Positions 1 through 7,324 of a stretch of 11,756 bases of DNA are shown here, piece by piece. The DNA comes from Clostridia bacterium. Lineage in GTDB: Bacteria; Bacillota; Clostridia; Christensenellales; Borkfalkiaceae. The notes beneath the pieces are model-generated. The model did no database searches. It was not told the DNA's origin and worked only from the letters and a program-made list of their open reading frames with translations. A program made the position numbers and the translations under genes. The stretch is from assembly GCA_017452305.1 (NCBI GenBank), contig JAFTMQ010000063.1, positions 1 to 11,756 of the forward strand, written 5' to 3'. Each line of letters starts with the position of its first letter. Within the stretch, counting starts at the first letter, position 1.

Positions 1-1791
1 GACAAGCGCTTCCGTGCGCGTGTCGATAGACGAGGTTGCCTCGTCCAAAATCATAACGGGCGGATCGGCAACCGCGGCGCGCGCAATCGACAAAAGCTGC
101 CGCTGCCCCTGCGAGAGGTTGGCGCCGTTGTTGGTGAGCATTGTGTTATATCCGTCAGGCAAGCGGTTGATAAAATCGTCCGCGTTCGCAAGCTTCGCCG
201 CCTCGATACATTCTTCGTCCGTCGCGTCCAAGCGCCCATAACGGATATTATCCATAACCGTACCCGTGAACAAGTTGACGTCTTGCAACACCACGCCAAG
301 CGAGCGGCGTAAATCGTCTTTTTTGATTTTGTTGACGTTGATACCGTCGTAACGGATTTTCCCGTCCGCGATATCGTAGAAGCGGTTGATGAGGTTGGTA
401 ATCGTCGTTTTGCCCGCACCCGTCGCGCCGACAAACGCAATTTTTTGCCCCGGCCGAGCGTAGAGCGAAACGTCGGTAAGCACCTGCTTTTCGGGCACGT
501 AGCCAAAGTCCACCATATCCATAACGATGTCCCCTTTGAGCTCGACGTACGTCGTCGTGCCGTCCGCTTTATGGAAGTGCTTCCACGCCCACAAATGGGT
601 GCGCTCCTGCGTTTCCGTCAAGTTACCGTTTTCATCATATTTTGCATTGACGAGGGTAACGTACCCATCGTCCGTTTCGGGTTGTTCGTCCATGACGGTG
701 AAGACACGGCTTGCGCCTGCAAGGCCCATCGCCACCATCGAGAATTGTTGGCTCATTTGGTTGACCGTCTGCGTGAAGTTGCGCGAAACGCCGAGGAATG
801 CGACAATCGCTTCAATACCAACCACCGCGCCGCCTGCAATCCACGCTTCAATGCCGATATTCGGCACTTTTTTAATGCACAAAATACCGCCGACAATGGC
901 AATCAAAACGTAGGTTATGTTGCCGATATTGCCAAGAATAGGCCCTAAAATATTACCAAAGCCGTGCGCGCGCGAGCTGTCGGTGAAGAGCTGTTCGTTG
1001 AGCTTATCAAACTCCTCTTTCGCCTTTTCTTCGTGCGTAAAGACCTTGACGACCTTTTGCCCCTTCATCATTTCTTCGACGTAGCCTTCCTCTCTTGCCA
1101 GCGAGGTCTGTTGCGAAACCATGTATTTTGCGCTGTTTCCGCCGATTTTCTTGACGACGAAGGTCATCGCCACCGTACAAATGCCGACGACGAGGAAAAG
1201 CCAAACGCTGTAAACGAGCATAAGCACGATAGATGCAATGAGCGTGAGCGAGCTGCTCAATAAGGTAGGTAAGCTCTGTCCGATAAGTTGACGGGTTGCG
1301 TCCGTATCGTTAGTGTAAGAGCTCATAATATCGCCGTGCGCGTGCGTATCGAAGTACTTTATGGGCAATTTTTGCATTTTTGCAAACAAGTCCGTACGCA
1401 AATGATAGAGCGTGCCTTGCGTAACCGTCGCCATAATCCGCGTATACAAGAAGGACGAAAGAATGACGAGCGCATACACCGAAACCATCATGATAATCAA
1501 GCCAATAAGCTTGTTTTGCAACGCCGACGACCAATCGCTTTCCATTGCGGGCTTGATAACGTCGCCGACAATCCCTTCCATATAGACGGTGGAAACCAAA
1601 CCGCCCACCGAGCTAATTGCAAGGAAAAACAGCGCGAAAATCGTGCGGAATTTATAATATTTGAATACCGTTTTGATAAGTCTGCCGAGCGTACCTTTCT
1701 TAATTGCGCCCTTCGGGATAGGCATCCCTCTACCGCGCATAGGGCCTTTGGGCATCACGGGCGTTCTCGTTTTCGTAGCTGCTTGTGCCAT
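1..1791 (-). CDS. Heterodimeric ABC exporter, catalytic-type subunit (3' end cut by window)
   Basis: Membrane ATPase half-transporter, probably exporting drugs, lipids or peptides together with the product of the gene just upstream. 597 residues are visible; the C-terminus, including the H-loop, lies off the left edge. An N-terminal membrane domain (about residues 45-360) precedes the nucleotide-binding domain. Visible motifs are Walker A GATGAGKT (455-462), signature LSQGQRQ (559-565), and Walker B VMILDEATSS with catalytic Glu584. The signature has Gln in place of the usual second Gly (LSGGQ), while Walker B keeps Glu. This is the TM288-like half of TM287/288-type exporters. Residues about 372-425 are a hydrophilic insert between the two domains (HLWAWKHFHKADG), which I recall from Clostridia homologues. 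The ATG shares one base with the upstream TAA (TAATG), and a GGGGGTG ribosome site lies inside the upstream gene, so translation is probably coupled. The substrate cannot be read from sequence. Confidence 0.93.
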   Translation of the reverse strand, partial: MAQAATKTRTPVMPKGPMRGRGMPIPKGAIKKGTLGRLIKTVFKYYKFRTIFALFFLAISSVGGLVSTVYMEGIVGDVIKPAMESDWSSALQNKLIGLIIMMVSVYALVILSSFLYTRIMATVTQGTLYHLRTDLFAKMQKLPIKYFDTHAHGDIMSSYTNDTDATRQLIGQSLPTLLSSSLTLIASIVLMLVYSVWLFLVVGICTVAMTFVVKKIGGNSAKYMVSQQTSLAREEGYVEEMMKGQKVVKVFTHEEKAKEEFDKLNEQLFTDSSRAHGFGNILGPILGNIGNITYVLIAIVGGILCIKKVPNIGIEAWIAGGAVVGIEAIVAFLGVSRNFTQTVNQMSQQFSMVAMGLAGASRVFTVMDEQPETDDGYVTLVNAKYDENGNLTETQERTHLWAWKHFHKADGTTTYVELKGDIVMDMVDFGYVPEKQVLTDVSLYARPGQKIAFVGATGAGKTTITNLINRFYDIADGKIRYDGINVNKIKKDDLRRSLGVVLQDVNLFTGTVMDNIRYGRLDATDEECIEAAKLANADDFINRLPDGYNTMLTNNGANLSQGQRQLLSIARAAVADPPVMILDEATSSIDTRTEALV

Positions 1792-3632
1792 TATGCTTCA
1801 CCCCCTTCTTGATTTTCGGAGGTTTTCCCCTTGGTTTGCGCCTCGTACGTTTCACGGTACACTTCGCTTGTTTGCATAAGCGTTTCGTGATTGCCGAGCG
1901 CGATAATTTTGCCGCCCTCTAACACGAGGATTTTGTCCGCGTGCTCCACGGAAGATACGCGCTGTGCGATGATAATCTTCGTGGTGTTGGGAATTTCTTC
2001 GGAAAAAGCGTGACGGATAAGGGCGTCCGTCTTGGTATCGACGGCGGACGTACTATCGTCCAAAATGAGGATTTTCGGCTTACGGAGCAATGCCCTTGCA
2101 ATACAAAGACGTTGCTTTTGACCGCCCGAAACGTTGGTGCCGCCCTGCTCGATATAGGTATCGTAGCCGTCGGGGAAGGAACGGATAAATTCGTCCGCTT
2201 GCGCCAACTTACAAACGCGCTCCAACTCCTCGTCCGTCGCGGTTTCGTCCCCCCAACGCAGGTTTTCTTTGATCGTGCCCGAGAACAAAACGTTCTTTTG
2301 CAGCACCACCGCAACCTCTCTGCGCAGGGTGTCTAAATCGTAATTTTTGACGTTTTCGCCGCCGACAAGCACCTCGCCGTCCGTCGCGTCATAAAGGCGG
2401 GGAATGAGCTGTATCAAGGTCGTTTTCGACGAGCCCGTGCCCCCCAAAATGCCCACCGTTTCACCCGATTTTATCTCTAAATCAATATCGGAAAGGGCAT
2501 ACTTATTCGCCGTTGCCGCGTACTTGAAGTTGACGTTTTTAAAGCAAATCGAGCCGTCCTTGACTTCCTTCAACCCATTTTCGGGGCTGACGAGGTCGGA
2601 TTCCGTCGTCAACACTTCGCTAATACGGCGCGCCGATTCCAAGGACATGGAAAGCATAACGAAAATCATCGAGAACATCATCAAGCACGACAGCATTTGA
2701 ATACCGTAGGAAATGAGTGTGGAAAGCTGTCCAACGCCAAACGCGTCCGTGGTGAACGAGCCGATTTTGTAGCCGTCGAACGCCGCCCAAAAATTCGCGT
2801 CGATAATTGCGTATGCGGAAAGGACGGAAATGAGCACCGCCGCGATATTGATAGCAAGCGTCATAATCGGGTTGTTGAGCGCGATAATTTTCTCCGCTTT
2901 TGTGAAGTCATCGCGTACCTGCCCTGCCGCTTTTTCAAATTTGTCCTTTTCATACTCCTCGCGAACGAAAGATTTTACCACGCGGATACCGCTCACGTTT
3001 TCCTGTACGGAATTGTTGAGCGCGTCGTACTTTTTAAAGATACGGCGGAAGAAGGGCATAACCACGCGCATAATCGCAATAAGCGCCCCGCCGAGCAAGG
3101 GGATAATCGCCACGAAAATCCACGCGAGCTTGGGGTTGGTGAGGAAACTCATGATAATCGCAAAGGTGAATTGCAAGGGCACGCGGATGGCGATACGCAA
3201 GCACATTTGATAGGCTTGCTGTACGTTGGTGACGTCCGTCGTCAAACGGGTAACGAGCGAAGACGAGGAAAATTTATCCACGTTGGCAAAGGAAAATTTC
3301 TGCACCTTATAGAACAAATCGTGGCGCAAATTTTTCGCAAAACCGCAGCTTGCCGTCGCCGCAAATCTGCCCGCCAACACACCGCTCAAAAGGGAGCAGA
3401 TGGCAAGTCCGAGCAAAATGCCGCCGTAAATAAGTATGGACCTCATCAAGTTGTCGCCCGAGGCTTGAATGGTGGTGATGAGCCGACCTGCAAACCAAGG
3501 AATTAAGCACTCGCAAAACGCTTCCACCGCCATGAAGATGGGGGTGATAACGGAAGGCTTTTTATACTCCCTGACGCTCCCAAGCAAGGGCTTTATGATA
3601 TTGGGTTTTTTTACTTTGGTTTTCGTAGACAT
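1791..3632 (-). CDS. Heterodimeric ABC exporter, degenerate-site subunit
   Basis: Complete 613-residue half-transporter and first gene of the exporter operon. The membrane domain covers about residues 25-335, followed by an ATP-binding domain: Walker A GGTGSSKT (397-404), Q-loop Gln445, signature VSGGQ (501-505), Walker B ILILDD (521-526) and D-loop SAVD (529-532). Two catalytic residues are replaced: Asp526 stands where the Walker B Glu should be, and Gln557 (IIIAQRVS) where the H-loop His should be. This is the TM287-like degenerate half. Paired with the canonical Walker B of the downstream subunit, it gives one active and one non-hydrolysing ATP site, as established for TM287/288, BmrCD and LmrCD. 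The start is supported by AGAGG eight bases upstream of the ATG and a complete promoter further up. The C-terminal tail (about 595-613) is polar and likely disordered. A multidrug pump is the default guess; lipid or peptide export cannot be excluded. Confidence 0.95.
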   Translation of the reverse strand: MSTKTKVKKPNIIKPLLGSVREYKKPSVITPIFMAVEAFCECLIPWFAGRLITTIQASGDNLMRSILIYGGILLGLAICSLLSGVLAGRFAATASCGFAKNLRHDLFYKVQKFSFANVDKFSSSSLVTRLTTDVTNVQQAYQMCLRIAIRVPLQFTFAIIMSFLTNPKLAWIFVAIIPLLGGALIAIMRVVMPFFRRIFKKYDALNNSVQENVSGIRVVKSFVREEYEKDKFEKAAGQVRDDFTKAEKIIALNNPIMTLAINIAAVLISVLSAYAIIDANFWAAFDGYKIGSFTTDAFGVGQLSTLISYGIQMLSCLMMFSMIFVMLSMSLESARRISEVLTTESDLVSPENGLKEVKDGSICFKNVNFKYAATANKYALSDIDLEIKSGETVGILGGTGSSKTTLIQLIPRLYDATDGEVLVGGENVKNYDLDTLRREVAVVLQKNVLFSGTIKENLRWGDETATDEELERVCKLAQADEFIRSFPDGYDTYIEQGGTNVSGGQKQRLCIARALLRKPKILILDDSTSAVDTKTDALIRHAFSEEIPNTTKIIIAQRVSSVEHADKILVLEGGKIIALGNHETLMQTSEVYRETYEAQTKGKTSENQEGGEA

Positions 3633-3650
3633 ACGATACCTCTTTATAGA

Positions 3651-3670
3651 ATAAAAATCGTGATTTTTAT
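3651..3670. promoter_or_regulatory. Candidate operator palindrome over -10/+1 of the exporter promoter
   Basis: Perfect inverted repeat with 9-base arms ATAAAAATC and GATTTTTAT separated by GT. It overlaps the last two bases of the -10 box and covers the predicted transcription start, 18 bases upstream of the exporter ATG. This is the classic place for a repressor operator. Size and symmetry suit a MarR- or TetR-like dimer, but no regulator gene is in the window, so the protein is unknown. Confidence 0.6.
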
Positions 3671-3697
3671 TTTAATCCCGCGTGCGCGAAATGTCAA
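3669..3697 (-). promoter_or_regulatory. Sigma-A promoter of the ABC exporter operon
   Basis: Read on the minus strand, TTGACA (3692-3697) is followed by exactly 17 bases and TAAAAT (3669-3674). The -35 box is perfect and the -10 box matches five of six. Transcription should start near 3661, giving a leader of about 30 bases with AGAGG before the ATG at 3632. Three short inverted repeats sit on it: one over the -35, one in the spacer and one over the -10 and start. Confidence 0.8.
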
Positions 3698-3765
3698 CGG
3701 TTTGACCGCCGATTTTCAATACTTTCACCTAATTTTCTTATTTCATAGGCAGAAAACATGCGTGT

Positions 3766-3782
3766 AAAGCCTTTAAGGCTTT
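3766..3782 (-). other. Small hairpin at the end of the ATPase gene, weak terminator at best
   Basis: A six-base stem AAAGCC/GGCTTT with a five-base loop spans the TAA stop codon of the Rad50-like gene. On the minus strand only three T follow, so it is a poor intrinsic terminator. No better one lies in the 140-base gap before the exporter gene, so some read-through into the exporter operon is possible. Confidence 0.35.
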
Positions 3783-5998
3783 CTTTCCTTTTTGCAGGTC
3801 ATATACAACACTTGATAACGCTTGGTCAATTCCTTCACCAAACGCTTGGCTTTGTCCGTTTTTTCATCGTCTAAATTGACGAACGGGTCGTCCAAAACGA
3901 GCACGGGCTTTTCTTGATTGAAAATAGCGTCCACAAGCGCGATACGAATGCTAAGCCCCAACAGCTCGCGCATGCCCGCGCTGTAAAAGCCGATTTCACG
4001 AAGCTTGCCTTGTTCCTCGCGCAAAGGCTCGCCCTCGGCGTTAAAACGGATAGTCGAGCCGTCGCCAAGCAAGAATTGCATATACGCCTTGCACCCCTCT
4101 TCGACGGGGATAAGGTAACGGGTGGCGACGCTGTTTCTCGCGCGAAGCAAAATTTCCTTGGCTTGCAAAATGGCGCGGTGGCGTTTTTCCAACCGCTCTT
4201 TTTCCGCCAACAATCTTTCTTCTTCGGCAAGGAGCGCGTCCTTGTCCGCTCGGCGTTCGCAATCCTCGGCGTCGGAAAGGGTACGGGCGCGACGGTCAAG
4301 TAAATCCTCTTTTTTCTGCGTCAAGCTATCCTTTTGGGCGCGCAATTCGCCGATACTTGAATAGGCAACCGGCTCGGACGGGGGTGGCGAAAGCATATCT
4401 TGCTCTAATCCGCGCAGTCGGGTTTGACATTCTTCCGCTTGCGTATTCGCTTGCTTATAACCTGCAATTCTATTTTGCAACAGCGCAACCGCCGCGCGAT
4501 AATCGTAGGTTTGTTCAAAGCGGAAATTGCTTAAAAACTTGCAAATGGCTTGCTCTCTTGCCGTAAACTCGGCTTGCAGTCTTTCCACTTCCGCCGCAAA
4601 TGCCTCGCGCCGTTTTTCCAAGTCGGCAGGGTAGGCGGCGAGCTGTCCTTGCAGCCTTTGTTTTTCTGCTTTCGCTTCGCGTAATCGGGCTTCCACGCCT
4701 TGGTCTCGGGCGGAATTTTCCGCGCGTTCCGATTTTTCCCGCTTGGGCAAAAGCAACAAAAATACGACGAGCATCGTCACCACGCCGACGCCGAGCATTA
4801 TGAGACCTACAACGAGCTGAACGTCAATTAGCACCGCGCCGACAATGGCAAGCGCAAGCCCGATAAGCCCTGCCAAAACGTGAAATTTGGTGAATTTAGG
4901 CATTTTTTTCTTGCCTTGCTTTTCCGCGTTGCCCGTATCCTCGCCTAAAATTTCCTCATAGGATTTGACGAGATTATCCACCCCTTCCGCCTGCTTTATC
5001 AAGGCGGCTTTTTCTTGGTATTGTCTGTCTAAGCCGTTCCATTCCGCTTGCGTTTTATCCAAGCTGTCCTTGACGGCGTAAAATTCGTTCACCCCTTTCG
5101 CAATACCGTCGAGGTTGACGGTGGCAGGGTCTATTCCGTTAAAAAATGTGGAAAATTGTTGGCACTGCGCCTGCGCGCTTGCAAGCTGTGCTTGCAACTG
5201 TTCGTAATTATCCCGCTTAAACGCCAACTCGCTCTGTCGCGAGGCATACACCAAGGTTTCCTCGGCTTTGCGGATTTGCTCGTTGTAAAACTCTACGTCC
5301 GCGTCCAAATTTTTCAAGCTGTCACGCAACCGCACCGCCGTCTCTGCGTACCGCTCGCAGTCCGCTTTTTGCGCGGAAATATTGACGAGCTGTTCGTCAA
5401 TTTCGTCCAATTTGCCCTTGGCGGGACGGCGTTTTGCGCGAAGCGCCCTATCCGCCGCGTCCAATTTTTCCAAGGCTTGGTCGGCGCCGCTGCTTTCCAC
5501 ACCGCCCGTGTTTAAAAGCGCCAACAGCCGCGATTTTAAATCGCCCTGCAATCCCGCCGTTTCAATTTCGCCCTGCGGAATATAGACGCTCTTTTTATAG
5601 CTCTCCGAATCCATACCAAACAGCATCACGCCAAGCCGCTCGGCTTTGTCGCCAAATTCGTAGCAGGGCATATTATTCCCGTCCAGCACACGCGCCGAAT
5701 CCTGCGCGGGCGTTTTGCCAAAGGTGCGCTCCACGCGGTAACTTCTGCCCCCGTAAGTAAAGGTAAGCGAGCCGCCGTAAGTCGCGCTTTGCCACGGCTC
5801 GTAACGCACTCTGTCGTTGGAACGGACGGACTTAGTTCTACCCCCGTCCAAGCCGTAGAGCATACAGCGGATAAAGTCGGCGAGGGTGGTTTTTCCCCAA
5901 CCGTTGTTTTCCTTGATGATAATCAAGTCGGAATGAAAGTCAAACGCGGTGTTGACAAACTTGCCAAAGCCTGCGATATAAGCGGAAATTAGCTTCAT
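3773..5998 (-). CDS. SMC/Rad50-like AAA ATPase with membrane hairpin (YhaN-type, SbcC-like)
   Basis: 741-residue ATPase expected to work with the metallophosphoesterase encoded just upstream, as SbcC/Rad50 works with SbcD/Mre11 on DNA ends. An N-terminal head half carries ENNGWGKT (30-37) in the Walker A position and Gln142 in a Q-loop (IPQGEI). A charged coiled-coil-like stretch (about 175-365) leads to two hydrophobic segments (about 373-390 and 393-417) ending in PKR. A returning coiled coil follows (about 420-625), then the C-terminal head with signature SAGMRE (673-678), Walker B VLVLDD (699-704) and D-loop NLDD. There is no CxxC zinc hook; the hydrophobic hairpin occupies its place. The Walker A lacks its first Gly (Glu30), and the H-loop position reads TCKKER without His. 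It resembles Bacillus YhaN but is shorter (YhaN is about 960 residues as I recall). It overlaps the upstream gene by four bases (ATGA), implying coupled translation and a stoichiometric complex. Confidence 0.88.
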   Translation of the reverse strand: MKLISAYIAGFGKFVNTAFDFHSDLIIIKENNGWGKTTLADFIRCMLYGLDGGRTKSVRSNDRVRYEPWQSATYGGSLTFTYGGRSYRVERTFGKTPAQDSARVLDGNNMPCYEFGDKAERLGVMLFGMDSESYKKSVYIPQGEIETAGLQGDLKSRLLALLNTGGVESSGADQALEKLDAADRALRAKRRPAKGKLDEIDEQLVNISAQKADCERYAETAVRLRDSLKNLDADVEFYNEQIRKAEETLVYASRQSELAFKRDNYEQLQAQLASAQAQCQQFSTFFNGIDPATVNLDGIAKGVNEFYAVKDSLDKTQAEWNGLDRQYQEKAALIKQAEGVDNLVKSYEEILGEDTGNAEKQGKKKMPKFTKFHVLAGLIGLALAIVGAVLIDVQLVVGLIMLGVGVVTMLVVFLLLLPKREKSERAENSARDQGVEARLREAKAEKQRLQGQLAAYPADLEKRREAFAAEVERLQAEFTAREQAICKFLSNFRFEQTYDYRAAVALLQNRIAGYKQANTQAEECQTRLRGLEQDMLSPPPSEPVAYSSIGELRAQKDSLTQKKEDLLDRRARTLSDAEDCERRADKDALLAEEERLLAEKERLEKRHRAILQAKEILLRARNSVATRYLIPVEEGCKAYMQFLLGDGSTIRFNAEGEPLREEQGKLREIGFYSAGMRELLGLSIRIALVDAIFNQEKPVLVLDDPFVNLDDEKTDKAKRLVKELTKRYQVLYMTCKKERKP

Positions 5999-7080
5999 AA
6001 GTCAATATCCTCCCCCGCCAAGGCTTTGAGCCCAACGTCGAGGATTTCGGCACGCTCCTCGTCGCTCAACGCGTACCTGCCCACCTCTCTTACAAATTCT
6101 CCGCGTTCGGAAAGGTCGTTTTGATAGGCGGAATAATCGATATACGCCGTCGATTCATCTACCACCTTCGCATGGAAATATGCGCCGTTTAATCTTGCCG
6201 CCAACAAGGATATATCCTTGCGCAACCCGATTTTATGCTTGCCGCAAAGGGTGAGCTTGACCATGTCGGTGTCGCGCACCCCCTCTAACGCGCTTTGCAC
6301 AGTGCGCTCGATTTCGTAATAGCTTGTGCAGGCGGAAATATCCGCGCTCCGCTCGCACACCTCACGCTTAGCGAACGAGAGGAAGAGTTCGCTCGCCACT
6401 GCTCCGTTTTGAATGTCCAAAAGGAAACAGCCGCGCTTGCCGCACTCGTCGTAGCCCCTGCCCTCTAAACAACCGCTATAACGGTACCTGCCCCTGCCGT
6501 CCAAGCGCTCCGCCTGCATCATCGGTTGGTGAATATGTCCAAGCGCGAGATAGTCAATCGACTTGTTTTGCAAAAGCGAAAGACAAACGAAATCCGCGCC
6601 CTTGCCCTCGCCGCGCGTTATTTCACCGTGCATCATCACGATATTAAACCTATCGTGCGGAAGACTTAACGCGGCGTAGCTTTCGTTCGTTACGTACTTA
6701 GCGTCTATGCCCGTAATCGTAACGTTTTCGGGCAAATTGTAGCTTTGCCAACTGCGGTTTTGCGAAAAGACGTATAAGTTTGCGGGCAAATCGTCGGAAA
6801 TATCCATGCCGTTATCATGGTTGCCCGAAACGTAGAAAAAGCAGACGGGCGCAGCCGCGTCCATCGCCGCAAATACTTCGCTACGCAAACGGCGGCTTGC
6901 CTTGTTTTCGTCGAACAAATCCCCCGAAACGAGGACTGCCGTAACGCCGTTATTGCGCGCATAAGCGCAAAGATTTTTAAAGCCGTCCAACAGCTCCGCG
7001 CGGCGAAGCTCGGCTTTTTCCGTGGATAAACCGCGCAAGGCAGAGCCCAAATGCGCGTCGGCGGTATGTATAATTTTCAT
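5995..7080 (-). CDS. SbcD/YhaO-like metallophosphoesterase (putative DNA exonuclease)
   Basis: 361-residue calcineurin-like phosphoesterase of the SbcD/Mre11 class. All metal-binding motifs are present: DAH (Asp8, His10), GDLFD (Asp54), GNHD (86-89, Asn87 and His88), HGE (His151) and GHIH (His182, His184). The family cuts DNA ends using manganese, so a role in double-strand break or stalled-fork processing is likely. The C-terminal part (about 230-361) is a short capping region. Bacterial SbcD is nearer 400 residues, so this is on the small, YhaO-like side. It is the first gene of its operon, with a GGAGG site about eight bases before the ATG and a promoter at 7117-7145. Its TGA overlaps the ATG of the Rad50-like ATPase, the expected partner. 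Activity on DNA is inferred from family and pairing, not shown by sequence. Confidence 0.9.
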   Translation of the reverse strand: MKIIHTADAHLGSALRGLSTEKAELRRAELLDGFKNLCAYARNNGVTAVLVSGDLFDENKASRRLRSEVFAAMDAAAPVCFFYVSGNHDNGMDISDDLPANLYVFSQNRSWQSYNLPENVTITGIDAKYVTNESYAALSLPHDRFNIVMMHGEITRGEGKGADFVCLSLLQNKSIDYLALGHIHQPMMQAERLDGRGRYRYSGCLEGRGYDECGKRGCFLLDIQNGAVASELFLSFAKREVCERSADISACTSYYEIERTVQSALEGVRDTDMVKLTLCGKHKIGLRKDISLLAARLNGAYFHAKVVDESTAYIDYSAYQNDLSERGEFVREVGRYALSDEERAEILDVGLKALAGEDIDL

Positions 7081-7110
7081 CCGTTATCCCTCCTCGTTTT
7101 TCGTAGGTAC

Positions 7111-7135
7111 TTTTTAATTATAGCATAATTAAAAA
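7111..7135. promoter_or_regulatory. Perfect AT-rich palindrome over the -10 box
   Basis: Inverted repeat with 11-base arms, TTTTTAATTAT (7111-7121) and ATAATTAAAAA (7125-7135), around AGC. It contains the whole TATAAT box and the start-proximal part of the spacer, so a protein bound here would block the promoter. It does not match the LexA box of Bacillus (CGAAC-N4-GTTCG), and its spacing differs from Fur/PerR boxes. The binding protein, if any, is unknown; an AT-rich coincidence is possible. Confidence 0.5.
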
Positions 7136-7145
7136 AGCTTGTAAA
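7117..7145 (-). promoter_or_regulatory. Sigma-A promoter of the nuclease-ATPase operon
   Basis: On the minus strand TTTACA (7140-7145), a 17-base spacer and a perfect TATAAT (7117-7122) lie upstream of the metallophosphoesterase gene. The start would be near 7110, giving a leader of about 30 bases with GAGGAGGG before the ATG at 7080. Confidence 0.75.
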
Positions 7146-7204
7146 TAGAATATATGAAAATTCGTTCGCGTTTTTCACACTTTTTTCGCGTTTTTTATCG
7201 AAAA

Positions 7205-7242
7205 CAAAAAGAAAACCCGCCCTTTAAACGAAAAAGACGGGT
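7205..7242 (-). terminator. Intrinsic terminator of the cls operon
   Basis: Read on the minus strand, the arms ACCCGTCTTTT (7232-7242) and AAAGGGCGGGT (7215-7225) form an 11-pair stem including two G-U pairs, with a six-base loop. The T-rich tail TTTTCTTTTT (7205-7214) follows. It lies downstream of the zinc-ribbon gene and upstream of the nuclease promoter, separating the two operons. Confidence 0.85.
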
Positions 7243-7324
7243 GATTTTTGCGTTTTTATAGGTAGATGCGTTGCATAATTTTTACGTTCAACGCGTACAT
7301 GGGTGGGTTATTTTGATAAAAAAC

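Noticed and set aside
445..948. 167-codon plus-strand frame opposite the first ABC gene, and the similar frame at 1288-1812
   Set aside because: Both are mirror frames of conserved ABC transporter sequence and show no protein-like motifs.
2697..3506. 269-codon plus-strand open frame opposite the exporter gene
   Set aside because: It is antisense to a clear ABC exporter, has a His/Arg/Asn-rich composition with no recognisable domain, and no ribosome site or promoter of its own.
7268..7294. Inverted repeat GCGTTG / CAACGC after the zinc-ribbon gene
   Set aside because: Six-base arms with a 15-base loop and no T tract; a much better terminator lies 25 bases further on.
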